DNA of 64,000 nt from Actinocrispum wychmicini (GCF_004345645.1 NZ_SLWS01000001.1:646714-710713); one strand, 5' to 3'; shown: positions 44,098 to 52,076, counted from the first letter of the stretch. A program made the numbers and translations. The notes: generated by a model from the letters alone, not told the origin.

Positions 44098-44102
44098 TGG
44101 TC

Positions 44103-44489
44103 ATGCAACAGACCGCCAGCACCCGGCTCGCGTCGATCCTGCTGGGCGTCGACCTCAAGCGGTGGGTCGCCGAGCGCCGTGACCGCGACCGCCCGGCGTC
44201 CTGGCTCAACATCTCGCGCGAGCTGGCCGAGGCCACGAACGGACAGGTCTCGCTCAGTCATGAGGCGCTGCGCATGCGCTACGGCCAGACCCACATCACT
44301 GACTTCGACGCGGCCGACCTGTTGGCCGCGGTCGATGCGGTGAAACGGGGGAACAACGGGCCGGGTCGGTCGGACTCGGAGAACGACGCGGGTGCGGGTC
44401 CGGAGAGCCGGCATCCGTTCGAACAGAAGCGTCCAGGTGGCCCGCAGTGGCTGCAGGACGGCGGGGACGAAGAGCAGGGCGGCGAGTAG
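44103..44489 (+). CDS. phage HTH DNA-binding protein (early regulator)
   Basis: 128 residues from ATG 44103 (ATG 44097 also possible). The N-terminal half has an HTH-like pattern (WLNISRELAEATNGQVSLSHEALRMRYG), reminiscent of small actinophage HTH proteins. The C-terminal half is acidic, Gly/Glu-rich and probably disordered (GGPQWLQDGGDEEQGGE). First gene of the rightward early block; a Cro-like or excision-control role is possible. Its TAG is followed immediately by the next ATG. Confidence 0.72.
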   Translation: MQQTASTRLASILLGVDLKRWVAERRDRDRPASWLNISRELAEATNGQVSLSHEALRMRYGQTHITDFDAADLLAAVDAVKRGNNGPGRSDSENDAGAGPESRHPFEQKRPGGPQWLQDGGDEEQGGE

Positions 44490-44657
44490 ATGGGCAGGCA
44501 CAACAAGCCGCCGACTAGGGCCGAATTGCAGGCGATGGTGGCGAACGAGTTCGCCAATGCTGCCTCCGATCCGGCCGTCCGCGCGGAACTGCTTGGCAAC
44601 GCGGTGCAGAACGCCCGCGAACTGCGCGAGTCCCTGCGAGATGAGAGCGGCGCGTGA
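44490..44657 (+). CDS. small phage protein (55 aa)
   Basis: 55 residues, MGRHNKPPTRAELQAMVANE then a charged amphipathic helix ending LRESLRDESGA. It begins at the base after the upstream stop and ends in a TGATG overlap with the next small ORF, so it belongs to a translationally coupled chain. No known family; soluble and helical. Confidence 0.6.
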   Translation: MGRHNKPPTRAELQAMVANEFANAASDPAVRAELLGNAVQNARELRESLRDESGA

Positions 44658-44764
44658 TGTTCACGAGCGTCACATCGGCCGGGCGTGCGTCCGGCCGGTC
44701 GCTTCCTGCCCATTTCGTCGTGATCGCGGCGAGCACCTGTGTGGACCGAAAGGCAGGCACCTGA
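44657..44764 (+). CDS. tiny coupled ORF (35 aa)
   Basis: 35 residues (MFTSVTSAGRASGRSLPAHF to RKAGT). It is joined on both sides by TGATG overlaps (stop of the 55-aa gene, start of the 229-aa gene), the main argument that it is translated. It may act only to couple ribosomes across the gap. No recognisable function. Confidence 0.4.
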   Translation: MFTSVTSAGRASGRSLPAHFVVIAASTCVDRKAGT

Positions 44765-45453
44765 TGGGCCAGAGCAAGGTTCGATACGAGGTTTGTTGGG
44801 ACGAAAGCGACTTCCCGCAGATCGTGCGTGCCACCGATGGTGACGGCAAGTCGTTCATGGAGGCGAAACGCGAGATTCTCGGCTTCTACACAGACCTACG
44901 TGACACGGCGCGCGAGATGATCACACGGTTTCGTGCGTTGAAGGCTGAGGACATCGAAGCCCCCAGGGCATCGGATGACGAACCGAAGACGTCCGATGTG
45001 GACAAGGTCGGGAAGCCCGGCGCCAGCGCGTTGGCGTGCACGGTCAGCGCAACCACGGTTACAGCAGCCGCGCCGAGCGGGGTGAGTCCTGAGGGACCCG
45101 TCGACGGCGCCGTGTTGATCGCCACTGAACGGCGGCGACAGATCGACCAGGGCTATACGCCGGAGCACGACGAGGTCGAGCACGGCAGCGGTGAGCTGGC
45201 AGCGGCGGCGGTGTCGTACGCGATGCCGCAGCCGGATGCTCCGATGCGAATGGTGTTCGCCCCGGACGATCAGGTGTGCGTGCCGTACTGGTGGCCCTGG
45301 GCAGCGGACCAATGGAAGCCGACAAACGATCGCGTCGGCGACTTGGTGCGAGCAGGCGCGCTGATCGCAGCCGAGATCGATCGGTTGCTTGCCGACCACC
45401 CACCGGACGAGAACGCGCCGGACCGGACGACCTTCGAGGGTGGTGTGTCGTGA
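44764..45453 (+). CDS. phage protein with MazG-like C-terminal pattern
   Basis: 229 residues. N-terminal about 65 residues: KVRYEVCWDESDFPQIVRAT and a helical stretch. A Pro/Ala/Asp linker follows. The C-terminal about 110 residues carry the pattern ERRRQIDQGYTPEHDEVEHGSGELAAAAVSYA ... YWWPWAADQWKPTNDRVGDLVRAGALIAAEIDRLL, widespread in phages and suggestive of an all-helical dNTP pyrophosphohydrolase-like fold. Activity is unproven. TGATG coupling on both sides. Confidence 0.68.
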   Translation: MGQSKVRYEVCWDESDFPQIVRATDGDGKSFMEAKREILGFYTDLRDTAREMITRFRALKAEDIEAPRASDDEPKTSDVDKVGKPGASALACTVSATTVTAAAPSGVSPEGPVDGAVLIATERRRQIDQGYTPEHDEVEHGSGELAAAAVSYAMPQPDAPMRMVFAPDDQVCVPYWWPWAADQWKPTNDRVGDLVRAGALIAAEIDRLLADHPPDENAPDRTTFEGGVS

Positions 45454-45572
45454 TGCTCCTGTACGAATCCGAGTTCCTCGGGCTGCTGCTGTGCATAACC
45501 CTGCTGGCGCTGGCCCTGGTTCTGGCCTGTGCCCCAGAGCCTGACGAGATCTGGTGGAAATCGAATGCCTGA
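45453..45572 (+). CDS. single-pass membrane peptide (39 aa)
   Basis: 39 residues: MLLYESEFLGLLLCITLLAL, continuing hydrophobic to ALVLACAP, then a short polar tail. One membrane helix. ATG 45453 overlaps the preceding stop (TGATG) and its own end overlaps the next start by 8 nt. It may be a membrane-active early phage peptide; no family recognised. Confidence 0.55.
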   Translation: MLLYESEFLGLLLCITLLALALVLACAPEPDEIWWKSNA

Positions 45573-46050
45573 CGTAATGGAGCGAGCACGGCGCTTTGGC
45601 ATGCTGATGGAACTGTCCGATGAGGAGCTGTGCGCGCAGCATCCGGACACCAGCCGGTTGTCCGCTCCGGACGTGTGCCGGATCCCGAGGTGGGTGAACG
45701 AGAAGCCCACCGATTGCCTTCACGAGGCGTGGTGGGTGCTGAGTAACGACCGGTTCGGTTACCCGGTCACGCACGGCTGCACGGCCGGGACCGCTGAGTA
45801 TCTGCGGCATCGGTTGTGGCTGGACCAGCGGCAGACGATGCGAGACATGGCGTGCAGTGGCGCGGCCATCGTCCTGACGCCGGACATTCTGGTTGAGTTC
45901 GCGCGCCAGGTGGCCGTGGCCAAGCCTTGCTCTGCGTGCAAGGGCGACCCGTTTCTGGTGATCCGGCCCCGTTTCCTGCGGATCTACACAGCACACAAAC
46001 CCGGATGCGCGGTGCTGTGTCAGTCGACCGTGAGGGGTGGCCGGCCGTGA
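45565..46050 (+). CDS. hypothetical phage protein
   Basis: 161 residues, soluble, Cys- and Trp-rich for its size: ELCAQHPDTSRLSAPDVCRI, DCLHEAWWVLSNDRFGYPV, AKPCSACKGDPFLVIR. The CSAC pair plus later His/Cys residues (HKPGCAVLC) could bind zinc. ATG 45565 gives MPDVMERARRFGMLM. GTGA overlap with the next gene. Function unknown. Confidence 0.65.
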   Translation: MPDVMERARRFGMLMELSDEELCAQHPDTSRLSAPDVCRIPRWVNEKPTDCLHEAWWVLSNDRFGYPVTHGCTAGTAEYLRHRLWLDQRQTMRDMACSGAAIVLTPDILVEFARQVAVAKPCSACKGDPFLVIRPRFLRIYTAHKPGCAVLCQSTVRGGRP

Positions 46051-46439
46051 GTACGCACCACGCGAAGCCCGCGCCACACCCGGTACTACGCAACATCACC
46101 CAGCTCGCCGGCGACGCGGCGGCCGCCGTGTGGCGGCACATCTTCGGACTAGGAATCGCCGCGACGGCCGTGATGTTCGTAGTCGCGGTCGTGCTGTACC
46201 TGGCCCATCACGAGGCGACGCTCGCGGCGGTGCTCGTGCTGCTGGTCGGCGTGCCGGTGATCGCCGGTGTGTACGCCTACGTGACCGCAGACAGTTTCAG
46301 TGACCCGCCGGCACAGCACCACGTTCGAGGAGACCTGAATGAACCATGTCCGTACCCGCATTGCCGCCGCCGACGCGCGGCCGATGTCGCGGTCGCGCCG
46401 TCGCCGGCCGGCCTTGCCCTCCGGAGGAGGTCACGATGA
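46047..46439 (+). CDS. phage membrane protein with two helices
   Basis: 130 residues. Two membrane helices (FGLGIAATAVMFVVAVVLYL and LAAVLVLLVGVPVIAGVYAYV) are followed by a cytoplasmic tail with CPYPHCRRRRAADV, a basic Cys/His cluster. GTG 46047 overlaps the upstream stop; its own stop overlaps the next ATG. Function unknown; holin-like topology is possible, but the early position speaks against lysis. Confidence 0.65.
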   Translation: MSTHHAKPAPHPVLRNITQLAGDAAAAVWRHIFGLGIAATAVMFVVAVVLYLAHHEATLAAVLVLLVGVPVIAGVYAYVTADSFSDPPAQHHVRGDLNEPCPYPHCRRRRAADVAVAPSPAGLALRRRSR

Positions 46440-46684
46440 CTGGGCCTGAGCACTACCAGGAAGCCGAGCGACTGGCCGTGATGTGCGTCGACAGCCACGG
46501 GAATCCGCCGCCGCATCTCGCGCCCGAGTTGGGCGCGTACCTGAGCCTGGCCAATGTTCACGCGGTCCTGGCGTTGGCGGCCGCCACCGCCATGAACGAC
46601 GGTGAGGCCGGTATGGACCTTGAGGATCTGCAGGCGTGGGAGAAAGCCGTCAGCGCTCGACTGTCCGGATCGGACGGCTCCTGA
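46436..46684 (+). CDS. small hypothetical phage protein
   Basis: 82 residues: MTGPEHYQEAERLAVMCVDS, a short Pro-rich turn (HGNPPPHLAPEL), then ALAAATAMNDGEAGMDLEDL. Similar short proteins with an EHY-EAE start occur in many actinophages, without assigned role. The ATG follows GGAGGAGG, a very strong ribosome site, and overlaps the upstream stop (ATGA). TGATG to the next gene. Confidence 0.7.
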   Translation: MTGPEHYQEAERLAVMCVDSHGNPPPHLAPELGAYLSLANVHAVLALAAATAMNDGEAGMDLEDLQAWEKAVSARLSGSDGS

Positions 46685-47214
46685 TGGCCACCGGACAGAA
46701 CAGCACAAACTCGTCCGACACGGCGCGCGAGGAAGACGTGATCACCGAGCCACGGGAGTGGCTGTCCGAGCCGTTCGCGATGCTCGAACGCGAGATCGCC
46801 GAGGAGATCCGCCAGTACTGGGAGGGGCGTCCGCGCAAGGACATCGCTTCAGTGGCGTCGTTCCTGGCCCGTCAGGTGTGGGCGAAGGTGAAGCCTGTGA
46901 TCGATTCGTACGAGCACGGCGGAGATCAGTACGCTGCGGCCGTACGGGAGGCGAACCGCCAGCGAGACAACGCCTGGAACGCCATCAGCGACTACTGGAT
47001 GCCCGAGGTGCGCACAACTCGCGAGCAGTTGGAACGCGAACTGCGTCGGGCGAACAGGTTTCAGCGTCAGCTGATGACGTCCCGGCGCAAGGCCACCCGC
47101 GCTACCTCGCACGCCGTCGATCTGGCTGGCCGACTCGCCAAGACGCGGGCCGAGTTGGACCGACTGCAAACCGAGGCGGCGGCTGGCGTTCGCTGGGTGA
47201 ACGGCGGCGACTGA
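46684..47214 (+). CDS. hypothetical coiled-coil phage protein
   Basis: 176 residues, very helical and charged. After an acidic N-terminus the segment EREIAEEIRQYWEGRPRKDIASV and a long coiled-coil-like stretch TTREQLERELRRANRFQRQL to AKTRAELDRLQTEA dominate. No enzymatic motif. It may be a DNA-associated or scaffolding factor. The stop is immediately followed by the next ATG. Confidence 0.66.
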   Translation: MATGQNSTNSSDTAREEDVITEPREWLSEPFAMLEREIAEEIRQYWEGRPRKDIASVASFLARQVWAKVKPVIDSYEHGGDQYAAAVREANRQRDNAWNAISDYWMPEVRTTREQLERELRRANRFQRQLMTSRRKATRATSHAVDLAGRLAKTRAELDRLQTEAAAGVRWVNGGD

Positions 47215-48012
47215 ATGGCACTCCGGATCGAGACCAAGTACCTGGTCGAGCTGCTGGGCACGCTCGCCTACACGGCCGGGTCCGGGATCCTGCTGCACAC
47301 CACCCGCGGCTACCCGGACGGCGGCGAACCCGGCACGTCGGATCTACTCGTCGGGACGTCGACCACTGGCCGCGCCGTAGGGCACACCTTCGTGGTCGCC
47401 TACGGCCTGCTGCCGCAGGCCGCGTTGTGGCCGATCGAGGACGTCGGCGCGGTGCTGGCGTCGTTTCGGCCGCGGTTGAAGGACAACAAGGACCACGCGC
47501 TGGAAGTCGAACTCGCCGACGGCCTGGTGGTTGTGCGCGAGGACCCGGACCTGTTCGGCAACGGCCTGAAGCTCGAATTCGCCGCCGGCGACCTGCAGGA
47601 CTACCCGCGCGAGATCTGGTCGCTGCTGACCGACGAGCACCTGCACCCGCGAGTCGAGACGCCCGAATCGGTGCTCGTGCCGCGCTCGCCGCGCACCGAC
47701 TACACGCCGGCGGACCTGGCGCCGTTCGTGGCGATTGCCAAGCACATCAAATGCGAGCTGCAGCTGTTCAACTACCACCAGCGGCTGCCCACCCTGGTGC
47801 AGATCGGACACAAGTTCCGTGGCCTGATCCGTCCCGTGGTGTGGCCGGACGACCGTTCACCCACCCTCGGCGAGGGCCCGGCCAGCGACGTCTACCCGGC
47901 CACCCTTCCGCCCCGCACGAAGGACGCGGTGGTGGACCTGCGCACAGCAACCGGCATTCGAACGAGCACCGCCAACGAGCTGCACACCGAGGAGGCGGCC
48001 AGCAATGCCTGA
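47215..48012 (+). CDS. hypothetical phage protein, possible sliding-clamp-like fold
   Basis: 265 residues, soluble, beta-rich: RIETKYLVELLGTLAYTAGSGI, VGHTFVVAYGLLPQAALWPI, DHALEVELADGLVVVREDPDLF, TLVQIGHKFRGLIRPVVW. The repeated strand-loop pattern and its place among early genes suggest a DNA polymerase clamp-like protein seen in actinophages, but no motif proves this. The Pro/Thr-rich C-terminus overlaps the next gene by 8 nt. Confidence 0.6.
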   Translation: MALRIETKYLVELLGTLAYTAGSGILLHTTRGYPDGGEPGTSDLLVGTSTTGRAVGHTFVVAYGLLPQAALWPIEDVGAVLASFRPRLKDNKDHALEVELADGLVVVREDPDLFGNGLKLEFAAGDLQDYPREIWSLLTDEHLHPRVETPESVLVPRSPRTDYTPADLAPFVAIAKHIKCELQLFNYHQRLPTLVQIGHKFRGLIRPVVWPDDRSPTLGEGPASDVYPATLPPRTKDAVVDLRTATGIRTSTANELHTEEAASNA

Positions 48013-48619
48013 CGTGCACGTGATCGAGATCGCCGAGGACGGCGCCTGGCAGATTCAGCACACCTCAGCCTGCCCGCTGCACCTGCGGGACTGCCCGGTG
48101 TCCCGGGCGGCCGAGCAGATCGTCGGCCCGACCGCGGTGATCGGTCGGTTCGAGTGCGAGCTGGGCCCGCTCGACCAGTTGCTCATCGGTCGGCCCGTCG
48201 TCCTGCAGAACGACCAAGCGGCACCCGAGCAGGACATCGCGGCGCAGCGGCATGTCGCCAAGCTCGCGCTTGGGCTCGCCGGCCGACTGCTCCAACTGTT
48301 CGCCACCGGCCAGCAAGGCCACCCCGGGGAGCCGTGCGTTCGCACCGGTTGGGTCCAGCACGGCGCCGTCGCGCGGTGGCGTGAGCTGCACGAGACGCTC
48401 GTCGCCGACTACGTCGCCCTGGATCCGGAGCACGATCCTACGGCCCCAGGAGCGCCCACACGGGAGCACGGCACTGCTCGCGGCATTCGCTTCCATGGCG
48501 CGGCCGACGAGCCGTTGTGCGACGAATGCGCGGCCTTTTTCGACGAGTTGAAGCGAGCCGGTCTGGTCCGCGAGACATCGGGAGGTTGGGCGATGAAGCA
48601 TGGCGAGATCGAGCCATGA
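48005..48619 (+). CDS. hypothetical phage protein with Cys motifs
   Basis: 204 residues. The N-terminal VHVIEIAEDGAWQIQHTSAC leads into CPLHLRDC, a compact Cys/His cluster. The middle is helical (ALGLAGRLLQLFATGQQG). The C-terminal part contains PLCDECAAFFDELKRAGLV, a second possible zinc site. Function unknown; probably nucleic-acid associated. The stop overlaps the next ATG (ATGA). Confidence 0.62.
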   Translation: MPDVHVIEIAEDGAWQIQHTSACPLHLRDCPVSRAAEQIVGPTAVIGRFECELGPLDQLLIGRPVVLQNDQAAPEQDIAAQRHVAKLALGLAGRLLQLFATGQQGHPGEPCVRTGWVQHGAVARWRELHETLVADYVALDPEHDPTAPGAPTREHGTARGIRFHGAADEPLCDECAAFFDELKRAGLVRETSGGWAMKHGEIEP

Positions 48620-48951
48620 CCGTGTTGCCGTGGCCACGGACGGGCAGATGCGGCGCGTGCGGACGTTCGGCCCTCGAATTCCCCTCCGGCCGGTGGACGC
48701 ACCTGGGCCGACCGTGCCGGACCCGCTACCAAACCATGTGGACGGTCGACGACGTCCGCATCCGAGCGGCGTGCCGGTTTGTGGCGGACGGCGAACCGTT
48801 GCCGACCGAGCCGGACAAGTACCTGGTGGAGCAGCCCACCGGACGCGTCGCGGAGTTCGAGTTCGGTATCAGCCGGGCCAACCGTCTGGAGACCGTGCGC
48901 GAGTTCCTTGCGCGACAGGCCGAGGCGGGAGTGCGGCATGGCGGCCGGTAA
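48616..48951 (+). CDS. small zinc-binding-like phage protein
   Basis: 111 residues. RTGRCGACGRSALEFPSGRWTHLG followed by PCRT gives Cys-x2-Cys, His and Cys ligands for one zinc. The remainder is helical and basic. Such proteins in early phage regions are often DNA- or RNA-binding; the role here is open. Its end overlaps the next gene by 14 nt. Confidence 0.63.
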   Translation: MTVLPWPRTGRCGACGRSALEFPSGRWTHLGRPCRTRYQTMWTVDDVRIRAACRFVADGEPLPTEPDKYLVEQPTGRVAEFEFGISRANRLETVREFLARQAEAGVRHGGR

Positions 48952-49402
48952 CGCGCGGCACGTGATCGGTCAGCACGAGATGGACATTCTCGCGATGATC
49001 GCTTCGGGCCTGACGGTCGACAACATGCTCGCCACAGGGCCATGGTCCGCGAGCGAAATCGGTGCGGTGATCCGGCGGCACGGCCTGGTGGTCGACGAGG
49101 ACGGCCGCGTCACGGCGGCAGCGTCGCCCGTGGACCAGGACGTGCGGGACGCCCTGGCATCGCCGAGTCCGCTGGTGCGTCAACAGGCCCGGCGTGCCTA
49201 TGCCCAGCTGGTGAAGCTCCGCAAGGTTCAGGGCATGCAGGCCGCCCGGGACATCTCGGACGACCTGCGTCGGCTACAGCGCAAAGCCCTGCAGGACTGG
49301 CTGGGCTGGCTGCAGGCGGCAACCGCTGGCGCCCGGGACGAACTTGCCCGACTGCGCGGCAGTTCACCCCGCTCGACTCGTACCAAGGCGGCCGCGTCAT
49401 GA
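48938..49402 (+). CDS. phage helix-turn-helix-like protein
   Basis: 154 residues. The N-terminal half contains HVIGQHEMDILAMIASGLTV and SASEIGAVIRRHGLVVDEDG, a winged- or simple-HTH-like pattern. The C-terminal half is a long basic helix (RKVQGMQAARDISDDLRRLQ onward) probably for DNA contact or oligomerisation. Last gene of the first coupled block; a strong hairpin follows. Confidence 0.62.
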   Translation: MAAGNARHVIGQHEMDILAMIASGLTVDNMLATGPWSASEIGAVIRRHGLVVDEDGRVTAAASPVDQDVRDALASPSPLVRQQARRAYAQLVKLRKVQGMQAARDISDDLRRLQRKALQDWLGWLQAATAGARDELARLRGSSPRSTRTKAAAS

Positions 49403-49433
49403 GCTGACCTGGCGCGTCTGGCCGATTGACCTG

Positions 49434-49468
49434 GCGGTCGGTGCCTCCTTCCCCGAGGCACCGGCCGC
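49434..49468 (+). terminator. 14-bp stem-loop ending the first early block
   Basis: 49434-49447 pairs with 49455-49468 (core GGTGCCTC/GAGGCACC, one G-T wobble in the outer part) around a 7-nt loop, 32 nt after the preceding stop and 45 nt before the HNH gene. Confidence 0.65.
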
Positions 49469-49512
49469 CGACCCACATCCACGATCGACCGTCCAGAAAG
49501 GATGACAATCCG

Positions 49513-50604
49513 GTGCCCTACTCGCTGCACGAGGACAACCTCGGCAGGGATCCGCGGTGGGCTGTGTTGGCCCGGCACGGCGATCCGGACAGCCCGGACC
49601 TACTGGAACTCAGCGAGAGCCGCCGCCGCACACACCTGGCGCGGCTGGAAGCACGCCGGCGGATGCTGATTGCCTCCTACTACCTGATGACCTTGGAAAC
49701 CTCCGCACACAAGGACGACGGTTACCTCACGCTGGAGGCCGCGCTGGTCTGCTGCGGCGGTGAGGTGTGGCAGCTGGAGGCGTTGGCCACCGCCGTGTGC
49801 GGGCGGCCGCCGTTCCTGCATCGGCAGGGCGATCGGTGCTCGGCCAAGAACTGCGTCGACTCCAGTCCACCATGGCGGAACAACTACGAGTACCGCATTT
49901 GCAGTTTCTTGAAACGCAATCCCAGCAAGGTCGAACAGGACCGCAACAAGGCCCAGAAGGACGACGCACGCGACCCTCAGCTGCGTGCGCTGCTGCTCAA
50001 ACGCGACGGCCGGTTCTGCCGCTACTGCCGTTCCGGACCGCTGTCGGAGAAGGCCGGCAAGGCCGCCGAGCGCCGCAAGGTGCTGCAGCGCGACCACGTC
50101 GACCCGGACCTGCCGGCCGGGCCGGACGCCGAGAACTACGTGACCACGTGCGCCAGCTGCAACGAGCACAAGGCCCGGCGCACCCCGTTCGAGGCCGACA
50201 TGACGCTGCTCGACCCGCCCACCGAAGCCCAGATCCAGGAGTGGACCGAGGCCGGCCTGACGCTGTTCGACCCACCATGGATCACATCCGCGATCACCAA
50301 CCGGATCACCGACGAATCACGGCCGGATCATCGACATATCAGTGATCACGACGGTGATCAACACGGTGATCCGGTTGGTGATTCGTCCACACCAGACGAC
50401 CGCCCAGCACGCCCTGAAACGCTGGACAACCAGCAAGATCACGTGCCGGATCACCGCCCGGAAGGGTTCGGCTCGGGTCGGGTCGGGGACCGCCCTGATG
50501 GCCATCTCGGAGCCCTCGGCCAACCCGTCCGGGGTCTCGACAGCCCCGACATCTACCACCGCCGGTCCCGCAGTCCTGCCCCGCCAGACACACCAAGTGG
50601 GTGA
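49513..50604 (+). CDS. HNH endonuclease with long disordered tail
   Basis: 363 residues from GTG 49513 (AAAGGA upstream). The N-terminal 150 residues are helical with conserved-looking ALVCCGGEVWQLEALATA. The HNH core is central: RDGRFCRYCRSG, LQRDHVDPDLPAGPDAEN, VTTCASCNEHKARRTPFE, with four zinc cysteines and the D-H catalytic pair. Residues about 265-363 are Asp/Pro/His-rich and likely disordered, with short tetrapeptide-like repeats. It may nick or cut DNA in recombination or replication of the phage. Confidence 0.82.
   Translation: MPYSLHEDNLGRDPRWAVLARHGDPDSPDLLELSESRRRTHLARLEARRRMLIASYYLMTLETSAHKDDGYLTLEAALVCCGGEVWQLEALATAVCGRPPFLHRQGDRCSAKNCVDSSPPWRNNYEYRICSFLKRNPSKVEQDRNKAQKDDARDPQLRALLLKRDGRFCRYCRSGPLSEKAGKAAERRKVLQRDHVDPDLPAGPDAENYVTTCASCNEHKARRTPFEADMTLLDPPTEAQIQEWTEAGLTLFDPPWITSAITNRITDESRPDHRHISDHDGDQHGDPVGDSSTPDDRPARPETLDNQQDHVPDHRPEGFGSGRVGDRPDGHLGALGQPVRGLDSPDIYHRRSRSPAPPDTPSG
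50291..50455. repeat. array of GATCACC/GGTGATC boxes spaced 12 bp with an 18-bp inverted repeat
   Basis: GATCACC at 50292 and 50304, GGTGATC at 50353 and 50365, and GATCACG/GATCACC at 50437 and 50449: each pair starts exactly 12 bp apart. 50293-50310 and 50365-50382 are perfect 18-bp reverse complements, with a GTGATCAC palindrome at 50342-50349 between them. The array lies within the HNH tail coding region. Confidence 0.7.
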
Positions 50605-50831
50605 GCCCCGTGTCCATGACTCCGCGTCAACGCGAGGAGTACCGACTCAGCACCTACGCCGAGCGGGAGCAGTTGCGCGAGATCGCCCAGACCGTTCCCT
50701 GCCCCGAGCCGCCTCTCGGATGCGGCCGCCCCGCCGACGAGCCGTGCGTCAACCGCATCGGCGAACCGCTCAAGCACATGGACCACACCAGCCGGCTACG
50801 CCGAGCCCAAGCCGCAAAGGATCCGTCGTGA
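50601..50831 (+). CDS. small zinc-finger-like phage protein
   Basis: 76 residues. QTVPCPEPPLGCGRPADEPC followed by KHMDHTSRLRRA matches the small actinophage proteins with four Cys/His ligands and a basic end. GTG 50601 overlaps the HNH stop (GTGA) and the stop overlaps the next gene likewise. Probably a nucleic-acid-binding accessory; the function is unknown. Confidence 0.7.
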   Translation: MSPVSMTPRQREEYRLSTYAEREQLREIAQTVPCPEPPLGCGRPADEPCVNRIGEPLKHMDHTSRLRRAQAAKDPS

Positions 50832-50941
50832 TCGCTATCGACCGAGCCGAACCGCCTGAGGTCGCTCAAGCCACCCGGCGGGCTATCAGAGCCGCGTACG
50901 GCGGCTCGCTGGCGTGGTTGACGGCGAGGTTGTTCGGGTGA
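50828..50941 (+). CDS. tiny coupled phage ORF (37 aa)
   Basis: 37 residues (MIAIDRAEPPEVAQATRRAI ending AWLTARLFG), one amphipathic helix. It is linked by GTGA overlaps to genes on both sides, which supports translation. No family recognised. Confidence 0.5.
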   Translation: MIAIDRAEPPEVAQATRRAIRAAYGGSLAWLTARLFG

Positions 50942-51915
50942 CCAGCACCTGTGTGATCGCGTCGTGCCAGCGACCGAGCGAGACCACGATGTGCTTGGCC
51001 TGCTGGACACAGCTGCGCGGGGCGTTGACCGACGTCGCTGACTGGCTCGCCGAGGACCTTGAGCTCACCCGCACCGGCCGGACGAAGTTCACTGGCGCGC
51101 CGATCGGCAGGGTGAAGGGTTGGTCCGAGCGGGCATTGCCGATCCGTCCAGCGGCGGCCGCGATCGCCGATCAGTTGCCCACCGTGCTCTACTCCTGGGT
51201 GCGTGAACTGTGGGACATGCACGCGGCCCGGTGGCTCGCGTGCGAGACGTGCGACGCCCAGTGGTTCGGCGGCGAACAACAACACGCCGTCCCCGAGTGC
51301 ACCGGCCGGTGGGACTTGCGCGTCGAGCAACTCGGCGACATCGATACCACCACGGCCGGACTGGCGCGGTGGCTGCTGGGACACACAACATGGATCCGCA
51401 CCCACCCGGCCGCCGAGGATCTGCACGGCCAGGTGATCAACGCCTACCGGGCGGCCATGAAAGTGATCGACCGCCCGCCGGCCCGCGAGTACATCGGGAT
51501 GTGCTCGGCCGAACTCGAAGGCCAACTGTGCGAGGTTGACCTGTTCGCGTCGGAGGATCAGGACTCGGTCAGCTGTCGCGGCTGCGGTGCGAACTGGTCG
51601 GTACGGGATCGGCGGGCCTGGCTTTCCGACGCCGTCGATCACCAGTACCTGCCGCCCGCCCTGGTGATCGCCGCAGTGGCTCGACACGGATACCGGTTGA
51701 CCATGTCAATGTTGCGCAACTACCGGGCCCGCGGCCGGCTGACCGCATACGTGGTCGACCCGGAGTTCATCGGTCCGTTGCGTGAGCAGGACGACCGGTA
51801 CGGCTGGCGGGTTCGGCCTATGGTCGAACAGGACTATCCGAGCCCGCTGTACCTGGTGGCCGATGTGGTCGACGTCCTGAACAGCAAACACCGTCGAACC
51901 CGGCTGGACAAATGA
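50938..51915 (+). CDS. phage protein with zinc ribbons and C-terminal HTH
   Basis: 325 residues. Cys pairs occur near the N-terminus (CLAC), in the middle (ACETCDAQW) and in SCRGCGANWSV, suggesting up to three zinc sites. The C-terminal region (YLPPALVIAAVARHGYRLTM, SMLRNYRARGRLTAY) looks like a helix-turn-helix of a MerR/excisionase-like reader. The combination resembles actinophage DNA-binding proteins of unknown role. It is last in this early block; 51916-52076 after it is AT-richer and shows no gene. Confidence 0.66.
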   Translation: MTSTCVIASCQRPSETTMCLACWTQLRGALTDVADWLAEDLELTRTGRTKFTGAPIGRVKGWSERALPIRPAAAAIADQLPTVLYSWVRELWDMHAARWLACETCDAQWFGGEQQHAVPECTGRWDLRVEQLGDIDTTTAGLARWLLGHTTWIRTHPAAEDLHGQVINAYRAAMKVIDRPPAREYIGMCSAELEGQLCEVDLFASEDQDSVSCRGCGANWSVRDRRAWLSDAVDHQYLPPALVIAAVARHGYRLTMSMLRNYRARGRLTAYVVDPEFIGPLREQDDRYGWRVRPMVEQDYPSPLYLVADVVDVLNSKHRRTRLDK

Positions 51916-52076
51916 GCACCTCGTCCGATGCTTACTTTGACATCAACGCATTCTGCATCATGACCTTCGGTCAACGCGAGCGTCTGTTTCATTTCTGACC
52001 CATCGTGCGACTGTGTCGTTAATAAGGAGTCAGTGGCGTTCGGCCCACAATCAACTGTCTGCATTTTTGGGCGGAC

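Noticed and set aside
46047..46439. Holin call for the two-helix phage membrane protein
   Set aside because: It sits deep in the early block with no endolysin nearby; topology alone is insufficient.
50291..50455. CRISPR array
   Set aside because: Units are 7 bp with 12-bp spacing and inverted orientation, lie in a coding region, and no cas genes are present.
51916..52076. tRNA or attachment site in the AT-richer gap
   Set aside because: No cloverleaf, T-loop consensus or CCA end could be formed by eye, and no duplicated core is visible in the window.
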